DNA from: Armatimonadota bacterium
Lineage (GTDB): Bacteria > Armatimonadota > UBA5829 > DTJY01
DNA length: 64,000 nt
Direction: 5' to 3'
NCBI GenBank assembly: GCA_029907255.1
Contig: JARYMF010000002.1
Location: 248,001-312,000 of the forward strand
Below are positions 26,921 through 35,614 of this stretch, one piece after another (position 1 is the first letter of the stretch; each line of letters begins with the position of its first letter). Both the position numbers and the translations under genes were made by a program. The notes under the pieces were generated by a model. It made no database searches. It saw only the letters and a program-made list of their open reading frames with translations, and had not been told where the DNA came from.

Positions 26921-28085
26921 TCAACTCATCCTCTTCTTCCTGAACGGCTTTGAGGTTTGCAAAAATCATTTTTCCCGCTACAGTCTGTAGAACGCTAGTG
27001 ACAACTACGTCTATGGTCTCGCCGATATGTTTTTTTCCGCCTTCAACAACAATCATTGTGCCATCGTCGAGATAAGCGATTCCCTGGTTAGACTCCTTGC
27101 CCTCTTTAATTATAGAGACCGTTAGTTCCTCACCTGGAAGCACTACCGGCTTTAGCGCATTAGCTAATTCATTTACATTGAGAACGGTGACACCATGGAG
27201 TTCAGCCACTTTGTTTAGGTTAAAGTCGTTGGTGACAATGCAACCGCCGATGTCTTTTGCGACTTTTACTAGCTTTTCGTCAACCTCCTCAGCATCTGTT
27301 GGGTCAACCGTATCAAAGCTTTTTACAACCAAGTTCAGCTCTTTTTGCATTTGGTTGAGAATGTCTAAGCCTCGGCGGCCCCTAGCTCGCCTGAGGAAGT
27401 CTTCCGAATCGGCGATATGCCTTAGCTCCTCTAATACAAAGTTCGGAACGTAAATTGTTCCTTCAAGAAAGCCTGTGCGGCAGATATCCGCAATTCGACC
27501 GTCAATTATGACATTTGTGTCAAGAACTTTTGGCTTCTGATATTCCTTGGTGCCTAGTTCGCTGACTCGCGCCAGCCCAGGAAAGTAATGCCTAAGCTCG
27601 TCTTTGATGCTCATGGTTGTCCATACCGATATGTACATCAGGGCGACAAAGACGACTATAGCCAGGAACCAATAAGCATCACCTGCTCGGCTGGATATAA
27701 ATGGTACGAATACGATGCTTAGCAATAAGCCAATGGAGAGCCCTAGGAATAATGCAATCTTATCGATGCCGTCCATGTGCTCGAATTTCTTGCTAAAGCT
27801 GACTAGATTGCGGAAAACCACCGAAGCTATGAGGATTCCACCAAAAATTCCCATTAGTACAAGGGCTGTGGTGATTATTATGGCTCTAACCTGATGGAAT
27901 GCGTACCACTGGAGCCAGCGCTGTATGAACGTCATTTGGTTAATCTCTGCACGGCCTAGACCAGGCTGGTGCATTCCCAACAGGTCGTCGGTGATGCGCA
28001 TGTCAGCTATTGGCTTAATTACTAACCAGAGGACAAGTATGATTGCGGCTATTGCAAGAAGAATCCAAAATGGCCTTGCTGACAA
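26865..28085 (-). CDS. YacL-like membrane PIN/TRAM-domain protein
   Basis: About 406 residues. Four to five membrane helices occupy the N-terminal 150 residues. A PIN domain follows ([15 protein letters not shown] with acidic positions, [28 protein letters not shown]), then a TRAM-type RNA-binding domain near the C-terminus ([16 protein letters not shown]). This is the layout of Bacillus YacL, which also sits immediately before ispD-ispF, so the gene order is conserved across phyla. PIN domains are usually RNases; the physiological target is unknown. The start is a TTG at 28085, preceded by GGGGGTG right after the nuoD stop. The final 56 nt also encode the start of IspDF in another frame. Confidence 0.9.
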   Translation of the reverse strand: MSARPFWILLAIAAIILVLWLVIKPIADMRITDDLLGMHQPGLGRAEINQMTFIQRWLQWYAFHQVRAIIITTALVLMGIFGGILIASVVFRNLVSFSKKFEHMDGIDKIALFLGLSIGLLLSIVFVPFISSRAGDAYWFLAIVVFVALMYISVWTTMSIKDELRHYFPGLARVSELGTKEYQKPKVLDTNVIIDGRIADICRTGFLEGTIYVPNFVLEELRHIADSEDFLRRARGRRGLDILNQMQKELNLVVKSFDTVDPTDAEEVDEKLVKVAKDIGGCIVTNDFNLNKVAELHGVTVLNVNELANALKPVVLPGEELTVSIIKEGKESNQGIAYLDDGTMIVVEGGKKHIGETIDVVVTSVLQTVAGKMIFANLKAVQEEEDELIERNIRNYSSIRPRKKIK

Positions 28086-28097
28086 GTTTTCACCCCC

Positions 28098-29207
28098 TTA
28101 TCTATCAACCTCACCTAGGACTATGTCAAGACTGCCAATGATTGCAACAGTGTCAGCTACTTTCCAGCCTTTCATCATTTCTCTAAGGGCGGCCAGATTA
28201 ATAAATGATGGTGCACGCCAATGGAGACGATATGGGTTAGTTGAACCATCGCTAATCAGGTATACGCCAAGATCTCCCCTTGATGATTCGATATGGGTGT
28301 AGACTTCTCCTGCAGGAGGTTTTAGCACCCTGGGTACTTTGGCAGTATATTCGCCTTCGGGGAGCATGTCGAGTGCCTGTTCAACGATTTTCAGGCTTTC
28401 CCTAATTTCGCCAGTTCGAACTAGATATCTTCCTAGACAGTCTCCCGAAGTTTGCGTTACTACTTTGAAGTCCAAACGATCATATACTGAATATGGGTCA
28501 TCCTTTCTGACGTCAAATGGTACGCCTGAACCGCGCAAATTTGGTCCGCTCATTCCGTAATTAACGGCATCTTCGGCTGAGATGCAGCCGACTCCGCGTG
28601 TCCTAATTAAAACTATTTCATTTTTGCTGAAGAGATCGTCTATCTCGTCCATCCGAGCAGGCATCTTTTTTAGGAAAGCCCTACATTTTTTGTCAAAACC
28701 AGCCGGCAGGTCACGCGCCACGCCTCCGGGTCGGATGTAGTTGTAGGTTAAGCGCGCCCCACAGGTCATCTCGAACAGGTCAACGATATCTTCTCTTTCG
28801 CGGAAGGCATAAATGAACGGTGTGCTGGCTCCAAGATCGAGTCCAAAAGCTCCTACAAATACAAGATGGCTAGCAATGCGATTTAGCTCCATCATAATAA
28901 CCCGGATGAACTCAGCACGTTCAGGGACTTCGATGCCCATGAGCTTTTCGACTGCCAAGGCATAGACTTCATTGTTCAGCATTGAGGAGAGGTAGTCCGT
29001 TCGGTCGGTAAGGGTGACAAATTGAAGGTATGAACGCTTTTCGGCTAATTTTTCGATGCCCCTGTGGAGATAGCCTATATCTGGTTGGGCGTCAACAACT
29101 ATCTCCCCATCCAGTGTAAGCACTACCCTAAGCACCCCATGTGTACTAGGGTGCTGGGGACCCATGCTTATTTGAATTTCTTCAGTTTTTAGCGTGCTTG
29201 TAGGCAT
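28098..29207 (-). CDS. nuoD: NADH-quinone oxidoreductase subunit D
   Basis: Peripheral-arm 49-kDa subunit that forms the quinone site with NuoB. It opens with SMGPQHPSTHGVLR, the diagnostic NuoD motif carrying the quinone-site His. DIGYLHRGIEKLAE and LNRIASHLVF follow, and the C-terminus GSLDIVLGEVDR is the classic NuoD ending. Length is 369 residues, slightly shorter than many. It is separated by 39 nt from nuoC and by 12 nt from the YacL-like gene. The start ATG lacks a strong Shine-Dalgarno. Confidence 0.96.
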   Translation of the reverse strand: MPTSTLKTEEIQISMGPQHPSTHGVLRVVLTLDGEIVVDAQPDIGYLHRGIEKLAEKRSYLQFVTLTDRTDYLSSMLNNEVYALAVEKLMGIEVPERAEFIRVIMMELNRIASHLVFVGAFGLDLGASTPFIYAFREREDIVDLFEMTCGARLTYNYIRPGGVARDLPAGFDKKCRAFLKKMPARMDEIDDLFSKNEIVLIRTRGVGCISAEDAVNYGMSGPNLRGSGVPFDVRKDDPYSVYDRLDFKVVTQTSGDCLGRYLVRTGEIRESLKIVEQALDMLPEGEYTAKVPRVLKPPAGEVYTHIESSRGDLGVYLISDGSTNPYRLHWRAPSFINLAALREMMKGWKVADTVAIIGSLDIVLGEVDR

Positions 29208-29246
29208 ATCTTAAACCATCTTCTTGATACTTAAATTACTTTTTGT

Positions 29247-29690
29247 TTATTGTTCTACATAATCCTTTCTTAATGGGAAACCTTCCCAAGTGGGTTCGAG
29301 AAGTATTCTCTTGAGGTTTGGGTGTCCGTCAAATCGAATGCCAAACATGTCGAAGACCTCTCGCTCCTGCCAATTAGCTGCATTCCAGACGGACGTAACC
29401 GATGGTACCTCGCAGTTCTCCTTGTCAGTTTTAATTTTTAAGGTTAGGAAGTGCTTCTTTTCAATTGAGTAGAGATGGTAAACGACATCAAATCGGTCGG
29501 GCCACTCGACAGCTGTGAGCGACATCAGATAATCAAAGTAGAGGTCTGGATTTTCTTTTAGGAATCGGCATATCTTTACAATGTCGCTGGCCTTGACTGT
29601 GAACGTTGGTTTGCCAAAGACTTCCTCGAATGCCTCAATTGAGTTAGGGAAATGTTCTTCAATTATGTTTTTTATAGTTTCCAAAGTCAT
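29247..29690 (-). CDS. nuoC: NADH-quinone oxidoreductase subunit C
   Basis: The 30-kDa subunit of complex I, which binds NuoD. The family signature is visible as ANWQEREVFDMFGIRFDGHPNLKRILL in shortened form around WQEREVFDMFGI, and the end is EGFPLRKDYVEQ. Length (147 residues) is at the short end of the range. It is a separate gene, not fused to nuoD. The start ATG has no Shine-Dalgarno and follows nuoB by 92 nt, so reinitiation within the operon is likely. Confidence 0.95.
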   Translation of the reverse strand: MTLETIKNIIEEHFPNSIEAFEEVFGKPTFTVKASDIVKICRFLKENPDLYFDYLMSLTAVEWPDRFDVVYHLYSIEKKHFLTLKIKTDKENCEVPSVTSVWNAANWQEREVFDMFGIRFDGHPNLKRILLEPTWEGFPLRKDYVEQ

Positions 29691-29782
29691 TTTTCGAAAA
29701 GTTCAGTGATAAATTGAAAATAAAAGACTTCTCAGAACTTGCTAGCAACTGCCAACAGCTGCTTTTGAAGCGATTTTCAGTT

Positions 29783-30289
29783 CTATTGCTTTGTTGCTTC
29801 CACATTATGCTTTTTGGTTGCGATAGTCTCCTTGCGGATTTTCTCGCGGAGTTTTATGCACGCATGGAGGAGCGCCTCTGGTCTTGGCGGACAGCCAGGA
29901 AGATAAACATCAACCGGTATTACTTCGTCAACGCCCTTCACGACGCTGTACGAATCATAGAAAGGTCCACCTGATATTGCACATCCTCCCATAGCAATCA
30001 CATATCTCGGTTCCGCCATCTGCTCCCATAGGCGGCGTATTCTAGGTGCCATTTTTTTTGTGACTGTGCCGGCGACAATCATTAGGTCGCTCTGCCTTGG
30101 CGATGCTCGGAACATCATGCCAAATCTGTCGAAATCAAACCTGGCTGCTCCAGTTGCCATCAGTTCAATTGCACAGCATGCGAGGCCAAAGAGCATGTAC
30201 CAAAGGGAAGATGTGCGTGCCCAATTTAACACTGTATCCAATGAAGTAGTAATTATGTTTCCCTCTGGCAGCTTCTCAGCTATTCCCAC
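29783..30289 (-). CDS. nuoB: NADH-quinone oxidoreductase subunit B
   Basis: Carries the terminal [4Fe-4S] cluster N2. The four ligand cysteines are visible in GLACCAIE (adjacent pair), GGCAISGG and PGCPPRPE. The N-terminal half contains [12 protein letters not shown], typical of NuoB. The frame is open to a GTG at 30310, but GGGAG at 7 nt favours the GTG at 30289, giving a 10-nt overlap with nuoA. Length is 168 residues, with a Lys/Glu-rich C-terminal tail. The overlap supports translational coupling to nuoA. Confidence 0.95.
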   Translation of the reverse strand: MGIAEKLPEGNIITTSLDTVLNWARTSSLWYMLFGLACCAIELMATGAARFDFDRFGMMFRASPRQSDLMIVAGTVTKKMAPRIRRLWEQMAEPRYVIAMGGCAISGGPFYDSYSVVKGVDEVIPVDVYLPGCPPRPEALLHACIKLREKIRKETIATKKHNVEATKQ

Positions 30290-30669
30290 CGCAAAACTCC
30301 CTTCCACCACGCATATATGAGCCCTATTAACAGGATTGCAATGAAGACCATCATTTCAATAAATGCAAATACAGCCATGTTTATGTGTCCAAATTGCATG
30401 GCCTTTAGGCTCTTTAAAACCGCAGCCCAAGGGAAAATAAATACGGCTTCGACGTCAAAGATGACAAATACTAGCGCAAATATGTAGTAGCCGATGCGGA
30501 ATTGCTTCCATGCATCACCAAAAGGGACCTCTCCGCACTCATATGTTTCTCTTTTTGCGCCCACGGACTTGTGCGTAGGCCTTAGTGCCCATGAGATCCA
30601 CATGGCTATAACGCAGAACGCAACTCCGATTATTAGCAATAGCCCAATATATGCGTAATTGTTCTGCAT
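30280..30669 (-). CDS. nuoA: NADH-quinone oxidoreductase subunit A
   Basis: Small membrane subunit of complex I with three helices. The conserved loop is [20 protein letters not shown] (the ND3-type loop) followed by [16 protein letters not shown], the most conserved helix of the family. Length (129 residues) is typical. It is the first gene of the nuoABCD block, 174 bp from a divergent isomerase gene. The start is an ATG with a weak ribosome-binding site. Confidence 0.96.
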   Translation of the reverse strand: MQNNYAYIGLLLIIGVAFCVIAMWISWALRPTHKSVGAKRETYECGEVPFGDAWKQFRIGYYIFALVFVIFDVEAVFIFPWAAVLKSLKAMQFGHINMAVFAFIEMMVFIAILLIGLIYAWWKGVLRWE

Positions 30670-30720
30670 CGATAAAGCCCCAAAAGCAATCGAACATGCT
30701 AAGAAAACATAAGTTCAAAT

Positions 30721-30729
30721 ATTATATCA
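30721..30729 (-). promoter_or_regulatory. Predicted extended -10 promoter of nuoABCD
   Basis: On the minus strand TGA-TATAAT, a perfect -10 with the extended TGn. The -35 region (TAGCAT at 17 bp) is poor. The leader would be about 45 nt. Confidence 0.5.
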
Positions 30730-30781
30730 TATTCGAAAAATGTATGCTAGACGCCATTATTTCCTCTTATTGAAACCTTAC

Positions 30782-30810
30782 TTGACCAAAACTCTCTTAT
30801 TTGGTATTGT
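30782..30810 (+). promoter_or_regulatory. Predicted promoter of the isomerase-symporter operon
   Basis: TTGACC (30782-30787), a 17-bp spacer and TATTGT (30805-30810). The expected start is about 27 nt before the ATG, leaving AAGGAG in the leader. Confidence 0.5.
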
Positions 30811-30843
30811 ATTTGCAATTAAGCGATAAGGAGAAGCACGAAA

Positions 30844-32304
30844 ATGAGCATGCCTGTAAAGATTGGCTTTGTTCCCGCAAACAGGCGTTATTTTTCAACC
30901 GAGCTTGCGCTGAAAATGCGGGACCAGACTCTCGATGCGTTTGGAAGGCTTGGTGTTGAGGTAGTTGTCCCTGACAAGAATGTGACGGAGGCTGGGTGCG
31001 TCAAGAATCGGGATGAGGGACGTAAGTGCGGCGAACTTTTCCGCTCAGCTGGAGTTGATGGTATAGTCGTCGGCGCAATGAATTTCGGTGATGAACAAGC
31101 ATGTGTCACAGCGGTCGAGGGCACCGGCAAAGCCGTTCCGGTAATGATCTTTGGTTGTCATGAGGAAGAAGTTCTTCGCCCCAATCTTCCAAGACGCGAT
31201 GCCTTCTGCGGACTTCTCTCAATAGCCGAGGCGCTACGTCAAGCAGGCATAAAATACACCATTGCTCAAACCCCGATTTGTTATCCCAGCGAGGACGGTT
31301 TTCTTACAGAGCTTGACCATTTTGTGCGTATCTGCAGAGTAATAAAGGGGATGCGCGGAGCACGCATTGGCCAGATAGGACCGCGCCCGGAGGCGTTCTG
31401 GACCTGCCGCTATGATGAGAAAATGCTTCAACAGATAGGTGTGACAGTCGTTCCGAAAGATCTATCGGAGCTCCTGGGTGCGGCGAATAGGCTTAATGAC
31501 GACGAGCCTGGAGTGCAGGCAAAGATGCAAGACATCCAGGCAAAGATAGATACATCGCTCATTTCGCCTGAGATACTTCTAAAGATTGCAAAGTTCGAAC
31601 GAGCGCTTGAAGATATGATCGTCCAATTCGATATGAATGCAGTGGCAATCCAATGTTGGAATTCGCTTCAGCTTAACTACGGCATAGTCGCATGTGGAGT
31701 GCTTGCGCGGATAGGAGATGCTGGCATACCGGTTGCATGTGAGGCGGATGTCCTCGGTGCACTCTCAATGTATGCGCTTACGCTTGCCTCAGGTTCATCA
31801 GCGGCACTGCTCGACTGGAACAATTTACACAACAGCGACCCGGAATTGGTGAATCTTTGGCATTGTGGCGTTTTTCCACCCTCTTTTGCCGAAGAAAAGC
31901 CAAAAATGAACGTGCAGGGAATTATGAGCAAGCACATAGGTTCAGAGATATCAACCGGTGTGCTAGAGCTTCGAGTGAAGCCAGGACCAGTAACTTTGTG
32001 CCGGGTAGCACAGGGACTTCCAGGAGAGGGTTGGAAAGCATTTATCGCACAGGGATTCTTCGAGGAACCAGCGGCGACTTTTGGTGCTGGGGCGTGGTGT
32101 AGGATTCCACGGCTCCAGCATATTTATCGCGACATTCTACTTGACCATTTTACACATCATATAGCGGTTACCCGTGGGCGTGTTGGAAATGTGCTTCATG
32201 AAGTGTTTGGCAATTACTTGGGTATGGCGGTGTACCATGGGGGCCAAGCAATACCAGGCGCATATACCCGCCAGGCGCCATTTGAATTCGTGATAACGGA
32301 TTGA
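30844..32304 (+). CDS. L-fucose/L-arabinose isomerase-family protein
   Basis: 486 residues, resembling the FucI/AraA-like sugar isomerase family: an N-terminal Rossmann-like part (GVDGIVVGAMNFGDEQA) and a central part with AIQCWNSLQLNYGIVACGVLARIGDAGIPVACEADVLGALSMYAL, seen here only in short motifs such as ACEADVLGALSM, which contains the family acidic residues. No signal peptide, so it is cytoplasmic. It heads an operon with a 38-residue membrane protein and a sodium/solute symporter, suggesting uptake and isomerisation of one deoxy or pentose sugar. The actual aldose/ketose pair cannot be told from sequence. AAGGAG lies 10 nt before the ATG. Confidence 0.78.
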   Translation: MSMPVKIGFVPANRRYFSTELALKMRDQTLDAFGRLGVEVVVPDKNVTEAGCVKNRDEGRKCGELFRSAGVDGIVVGAMNFGDEQACVTAVEGTGKAVPVMIFGCHEEEVLRPNLPRRDAFCGLLSIAEALRQAGIKYTIAQTPICYPSEDGFLTELDHFVRICRVIKGMRGARIGQIGPRPEAFWTCRYDEKMLQQIGVTVVPKDLSELLGAANRLNDDEPGVQAKMQDIQAKIDTSLISPEILLKIAKFERALEDMIVQFDMNAVAIQCWNSLQLNYGIVACGVLARIGDAGIPVACEADVLGALSMYALTLASGSSAALLDWNNLHNSDPELVNLWHCGVFPPSFAEEKPKMNVQGIMSKHIGSEISTGVLELRVKPGPVTLCRVAQGLPGEGWKAFIAQGFFEEPAATFGAGAWCRIPRLQHIYRDILLDHFTHHIAVTRGRVGNVLHEVFGNYLGMAVYHGGQAIPGAYTRQAPFEFVITD

Positions 32305-32347
32305 AAAGGTGTAATCATATTCCATTGCTAGTATTAAGGAGGTATCT

Positions 32348-32464
32348 ATGGATTGGATGCTATGGGCGATTGAAGGATGCGGTATTCTCATTTTGTGCAT
32401 CTGGATTGCTGTACCTATAAGTGAATTCAGGCAGATTGCTAAACGACTCAAGGAAGAGCGCTGA
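32348..32464 (+). CDS. 38-residue single-span membrane protein upstream of the symporter
   Basis: A small gene with an unusually strong ribosome-binding site (AAGGAGGT, 4 nt before ATG), lying between the isomerase (43 nt upstream) and the symporter (36 nt downstream). The protein begins MDWMLWAIEGCGILILCIWI, forming one hydrophobic helix of about 20 residues, and ends with a basic amphipathic tail (QIAKRLKEER), which predicts the C-terminus in the cytoplasm. I recognise no named family. Position, size and topology suggest an accessory or stabilising subunit of the adjacent transporter, as is known for other small transporter partners. That role is inference. Confidence 0.7.
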   Translation: MDWMLWAIEGCGILILCIWIAVPISEFRQIAKRLKEER

Positions 32465-32500
32465 GACGAAGAAGTAAATTTTTATTACAAGGTTTAGATT

Positions 32501-34279
32501 ATGACATGGGTTGACTATGCTATTATCGGCATATTCCTAAGTGGTCTTGCGTTGGCAGGATTGACGCTATCGAAGCTTATCAGGCACTCGGATGACATAT
32601 TTGTGGCTGGTCGGCAGTTGACTCCTTTCATCCTCGGGGCTACGATAACCGCTACTAATCTTAGCATGTTTCACTTCATCTCCATGGGAGGAATCGCATT
32701 TCAGAAGGGTATCTCGATTATCTGGCAGAATTGGACTGGCAATATGGCGTTGGTATTGTCGGGTCTTTTTGTCATACCAATCATGCGCCGCTTGCGAGTA
32801 CGTTCAATTCCAGAGTTTCTAGAAATCCGATACAGTCGCTCTCTGCGTGTATTGGTTGGTGCCTTTTGGGGAATTAGGCTTTGCATATTTCTTGGAATTT
32901 TTCTATACGTTGCAACGACAACAGGCATTCAAATCACCGGCTGGAACAATCCATGGGGTTGGCTTATGGTTTTCTCACTAATTGCAATCATGTATTCGGC
33001 GATTGGCGGCGCATGGGCGGTTGCAATTATGGACTCCCTCCAGTTTGCGCTGATTATTCTGGGTGGATTAATCACTCTTCCAATCGCTGTTCACTTGGCG
33101 GGAGGTACGCCAACGCTGATTAACTGGCTTCAAACCCATGGTAAGCCAGTACATGTCCAACTGGTGCCTGCTGGAGCAGGCGAGTTCAATTGGTTGTTTA
33201 TACTTGCGATACTCTTAATTTCTACAAAGTGGGCAACCGTGGACCAAGTAATATTGCAGCGTGCACTTGGAGCAAGGAACCCTCGAATTGGAGCACAAGG
33301 AATGGTTCTATCGGGGCTGATAACAACTCCGCTTGCTTTTCTTTGGATACTTCCAGGCGTCGCTTTGGCAAAAATACATCCCGGACCTATAGAGAACCCC
33401 GATCATGCGATTCCATGGTTCTTGGCCACGTATCTACCGCAGGTGGGAAGGGGGATACTCGGCCTTGTGCTTTGTGGATTGGTTGCTGCACAGGTTTCAA
33501 CCATCACAGCGGATATCAATTCGGTCGCTACTTTATTCACAAATGATGTATTTCGAGCGATGAAGCGAAAGGAGCCAAGCCAGCGCCAGTTAATATATGC
33601 AGCTAGATTTAGCTCTCTTGTTTGTGGAGCGCTTATGCTTTGGGTAGCATATTATCTACTCATGCATTCTGTTTCCGGTGCTGTCAGAGCTAACCTGACA
33701 GTCGTTGGAATAGTGGACCTGCCGTTATTTGTTATAACAGTAATTTGGGGATTGATGTGGAAACGTACAACCTGGCAGGGGGCAATGGCGGGATTTTTTA
33801 TAGGTGGCTTGGCTGGCATTCTTACATACCTGGTGGTAACTCCAACGTATTTCCACAATATTTTATATCCTTTGATGAGTGCTATCCCTGGCAAAGTTGA
33901 TGTATGGGCGGTCGGCTGGCATGAAAGATTGAAGCATCTAGAGCCCGCCCTCAGGAATATTGCTCCTTTTGTTAGCTCGGGAACGGCATTAATTGTTACG
34001 CCAATCGTTAGCCTCCTAACGAAGCCTGTGCAAAGCGAAGGGTCTGTCAGAATTTGGACGTATTTTCGCAAAAGCGCCGATGATGAGAAAGATATTTTTC
34101 TGCTGATTCCAAACAGTTTCCGCGGCAAGATTGGTTTATCATTAGTAATCGTTGGGTTCTTAGCATTTCTTTTTGGAGCTATCTCGGCATCTTGGGGTTT
34201 TTCGCTGGCAACCGTGATGGCTGTTGGTGGAATGTGTGTGCTTTTTGTTGGCGGCGTGCTTCGCGTCTGGTCTGAGTAG
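32501..34279 (+). CDS. Sodium/solute symporter (SSS family)
   Basis: 592-residue membrane protein with about 13-14 helices. DIFVAGRQLTPFILGATITATNLS is the typical SSS opening, seen as FVAGRQLTPF and ATNLS. IPEFLEIRYS and GGAWAVAIMDSLQFALII match SGLT/PutP-type family segments. A long cytoplasmic loop precedes the last two helices. It probably co-transports a sugar or related solute with Na+. It follows the FucI-like isomerase and the 38-residue membrane protein, so the cargo may be the isomerase substrate. Family assignment is firm; substrate is inference. Confidence 0.9.
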   Translation: MTWVDYAIIGIFLSGLALAGLTLSKLIRHSDDIFVAGRQLTPFILGATITATNLSMFHFISMGGIAFQKGISIIWQNWTGNMALVLSGLFVIPIMRRLRVRSIPEFLEIRYSRSLRVLVGAFWGIRLCIFLGIFLYVATTTGIQITGWNNPWGWLMVFSLIAIMYSAIGGAWAVAIMDSLQFALIILGGLITLPIAVHLAGGTPTLINWLQTHGKPVHVQLVPAGAGEFNWLFILAILLISTKWATVDQVILQRALGARNPRIGAQGMVLSGLITTPLAFLWILPGVALAKIHPGPIENPDHAIPWFLATYLPQVGRGILGLVLCGLVAAQVSTITADINSVATLFTNDVFRAMKRKEPSQRQLIYAARFSSLVCGALMLWVAYYLLMHSVSGAVRANLTVVGIVDLPLFVITVIWGLMWKRTTWQGAMAGFFIGGLAGILTYLVVTPTYFHNILYPLMSAIPGKVDVWAVGWHERLKHLEPALRNIAPFVSSGTALIVTPIVSLLTKPVQSEGSVRIWTYFRKSADDEKDIFLLIPNSFRGKIGLSLVIVGFLAFLFGAISASWGFSLATVMAVGGMCVLFVGGVLRVWSE

Positions 34280-34506
34280 TCAAGGCATTCAGAACATAAA
34301 AAGTTAATGACTTTTACCAAGCTGCAAGGAAAAACCTCGGCAACCACAGAAGTCTGCTTTGAAATTATACAACCAACCTTTGATTTCTTCTGGCAAGACA
34401 ACGCGATTCAGCTATTAACCCACTTTAGCGTTTATGCTATTCTTCCAAGCAAAAAGTGGGTATTGACTTTGGCATGTTAGGGTAAAAAGTAAAAGGGAAT
34501 TGCGCT

Positions 34507-34524
34507 TGGTTTTTCGAAAAACCA
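34507..34524. promoter_or_regulatory. 18-bp perfect palindrome just before the DUF4434 gene
   Basis: TGGTTTTTCGAAAAACCA is an uninterrupted palindrome ending 6 nt before the ATG at 34531, where a Shine-Dalgarno should be. None is present. It could be a repressor operator or a hairpin that controls translation. Confidence 0.5.
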
Positions 34525-34530
34525 TATAAA

Positions 34531-35595
34531 ATGAACCGTCGTGAGGTACTTTCTGCAATCGGCAGATGTATCTTTGGTTCAGTAGCAGGATTGTTGGTTG
34601 GCGAACACCTGATGGCATCGCCTAAGCTTAAGTGCGCGCCTTTGATTTTAGGTCCGCTTTGGTGGATGAATCCTGCCGAGTCTGCGAAATGGGGAATATC
34701 AGGCTGGCGGGATGAACTCGACCACCAACGTAGAATCGGCTTTGACCTTCTTTGGCTTACCAATGCGCCTTCGGCGCTCGCCCATCAGGACAATCCTTTG
34801 GACAAACTCATGAATCTTTGCGCCAAGCGGAAGGTAAAAGTCATTCTTGATACCGGTTCTACAGGGAAGTGGTACCTGAAATCCGACCTGAAAGATGAAC
34901 TAGAATTCTGCACAAAAAATGTTAGGCAAATTGGTGAGCGCTTTGCAGGTCATCCTGCATTTTATGCATGGTACATACCCCACGAGATTTATATGTGTTG
35001 GGGCAAGTTCGCTGAATTGATTGAAAGTTTCTACTCTAAGCTAACTGAAAGTTGCAAAAGGGCGGCAAATCTTCCTGTTACGCTTTCGCCCTTTTTCATC
35101 CTTGACCGTGAGAAAGTTTTTGGCGATTTTAGGTATAACGAACCTGATGAGTACCGTCAATATTGGACTAAGCTAATAAAGCGGAGTGGCATTGACGTGA
35201 TAATGCTTCAAGACAGCGGTGAGCATTTTTCTTATGTTACAAATGACCAGCGCAGGCCTTTTTTTGAGGCTATGTATAACGCCTGTCGTGATTCGAATGC
35301 AAGGTTTTGGGGAAACGTTGAAACTGCTGAGTACGTTTGTCAAAGTAAAGAAGAGTACATTAGATTGTATGGACGCGTGCATCATTCGGAGGCAAAGGGG
35401 CTTCCATGGAGGCCCGTGCCAATAGAGCGCCTAAAAGAGAAGCTAATGCTTGCAGCAGAGTACTCAGAGCGTATTGTTACATGGGGTTATCGTGAATTTT
35501 GCCGACCAGTTCTCGGTCCCGAGGCGAAAAAATGGTATGATGACTATAGAAGTTACGTAGTTTCTTTGGTAAAGAAGACAGCCAGTCAAATTTAA
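34531..35595 (+). CDS. DUF4434-like TIM-barrel protein with Tat-like signal
   Basis: 354 residues. The N-terminus MNRREVL followed by a hydrophobic run resembles a twin-arginine signal. The mature part resembles DUF4434, a TIM-barrel family related to glycosidases: KVILDTGSTGKWY, then AGHPAFYAWYIPHEIYM with the conserved His151-Glu152, and VIMLQDSGEHF. The catalytic role of these residues is not established to my knowledge. The next gene, thiL, follows after 19 nt. A perfect palindrome occupies the ribosome-binding region. Exported glycan-active enzyme is a reasonable guess only. Confidence 0.72.
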   Translation: MNRREVLSAIGRCIFGSVAGLLVGEHLMASPKLKCAPLILGPLWWMNPAESAKWGISGWRDELDHQRRIGFDLLWLTNAPSALAHQDNPLDKLMNLCAKRKVKVILDTGSTGKWYLKSDLKDELEFCTKNVRQIGERFAGHPAFYAWYIPHEIYMCWGKFAELIESFYSKLTESCKRAANLPVTLSPFFILDREKVFGDFRYNEPDEYRQYWTKLIKRSGIDVIMLQDSGEHFSYVTNDQRRPFFEAMYNACRDSNARFWGNVETAEYVCQSKEEYIRLYGRVHHSEAKGLPWRPVPIERLKEKLMLAAEYSERIVTWGYREFCRPVLGPEAKKWYDDYRSYVVSLVKKTASQI

Positions 35596-35614
35596 CGCCG
35601 GAAGGTAGGTTGAT

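Noticed and set aside
34307-34480. 57-codon frame after the symporter
   Set aside because: No Shine-Dalgarno, no membrane or motif signal, and base composition is unlike neighbouring genes.
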